Source of the DNA: Acidobacteriota bacterium
GTDB lineage: Bacteria > Acidobacteriota > Aminicenantia > UBA2199
Assembly (NCBI GenBank): GCA_021817755.1
Contig: JAKAGC010000308.1
Location: 1-5,666, forward strand
Direction: 5' to 3'
Length of the DNA: 5,666 nt
This document shows positions 5,593 through 5,666 of the stretch, in pieces. The position numbers were made by a program, and so were the translations under genes. Under the pieces are notes generated by a model. That model searched no databases. It had not been told where the DNA came from and was given only the letters and a program-made list of their open reading frames with translations. Each line of letters opens with the position of its first letter. The stretch's first letter is position 1.

Positions 5593-5666
5593 CAAAAAAA
5601 GTATTGTCATCGCAGCGTTTCTCCAATTTTTGAATTTTCCTTTGCAATGAATGTCAGACTTCTTAT

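Larger units (their letters stand above)
5354..5666. other. AT-rich leader upstream of the methyltransferase
   Basis: About 313 bases without a convincing gene. On the minus strand the frame entering at the window edge stays open for 19 codons (5666 to a TGA at 5607), which might be the tail of an upstream gene but is too short to call. The rest holds an inverted repeat at 5579-5592, palindromes at 5456-5480, and a small GC-rich patch at 5404-5430 with a 5-bp stem (AGTCC / GGACT) and two CCGTGA direct repeats. Weak promoter-like sequences exist, for example TTGATT 17 bases from TGTAAA on the minus strand, but none is convincing. Confidence 0.5.

Noticed and set aside
5607..5666. C-terminus of an upstream minus-strand gene (19 open codons, ending KENSKIGETLR)
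   Set aside because: Plausible, but too short to separate from chance; another frame is open for a similar length (34 codons, to about 5563).

Overview
This 5.7 kb window is part of a surface-polysaccharide (O-antigen, capsule or exopolysaccharide) biosynthesis locus, and every supportable gene is on the minus strand. The proteins, the A/T-rich starts with weak or absent Shine-Dalgarno sequences, and an AACCTGA-type 7-base tandem repeat fit a Bacteroidota bacterium best. That placement is inference; no rRNA or housekeeping marker is present.

In transcription order (right to left) the layout is as follows. 5354-5666 is a gene-free, AT-rich leader with several small palindromes. 4445-5353 is a zinc-ribbon plus class I SAM methyltransferase. 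4099-4444 is an intergenic gap holding an imperfect hairpin, a weak terminator-like hairpin, and two overlapping open stretches that look like the decayed 3' end of a lost gene. 3319-4098 is a WecG/TagA/CpsF-type glycosyltransferase. 2265-3326 is a Gfo/Idh/MocA oxidoreductase. 1387-2268 is a TIM-barrel-like protein distantly resembling aldo/keto reductases. 346-1365 is an SDR-family nucleotide-sugar epimerase or 4-ketoreductase. 1-336 is the N-terminal part of a PglC-type phosphoglycosyl transferase, cut by the window edge.

The last five genes are packed like one operon: an 8-nt overlap, a 4-nt ATGA overlap, a 21-nt gap and a 9-nt gap. A plausible joint role, inferred from families, is this: the SDR enzyme makes or converts the first nucleotide sugar, the phosphoglycosyl transferase loads its sugar phosphate onto undecaprenyl phosphate, and the WecG-type enzyme adds the second sugar. 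The oxidoreductase, the TIM-barrel protein and perhaps the methyltransferase would make or decorate an unusual sugar.

Base composition changes along the window. The left genes are visibly GC-richer (34 of 60 bases G/C at 1201-1260) than the right ones (14 of 60 at 4681-4740), as expected where a conserved initiation module meets a variable, horizontally exchanged one. The most unusual items are a 7-base tandem repeat expanded in frame inside the epimerase gene, the aldo/keto-reductase-like protein without recognisable catalytic residues coupled to the oxidoreductase, and the gene remnant upstream of the glycosyltransferase.
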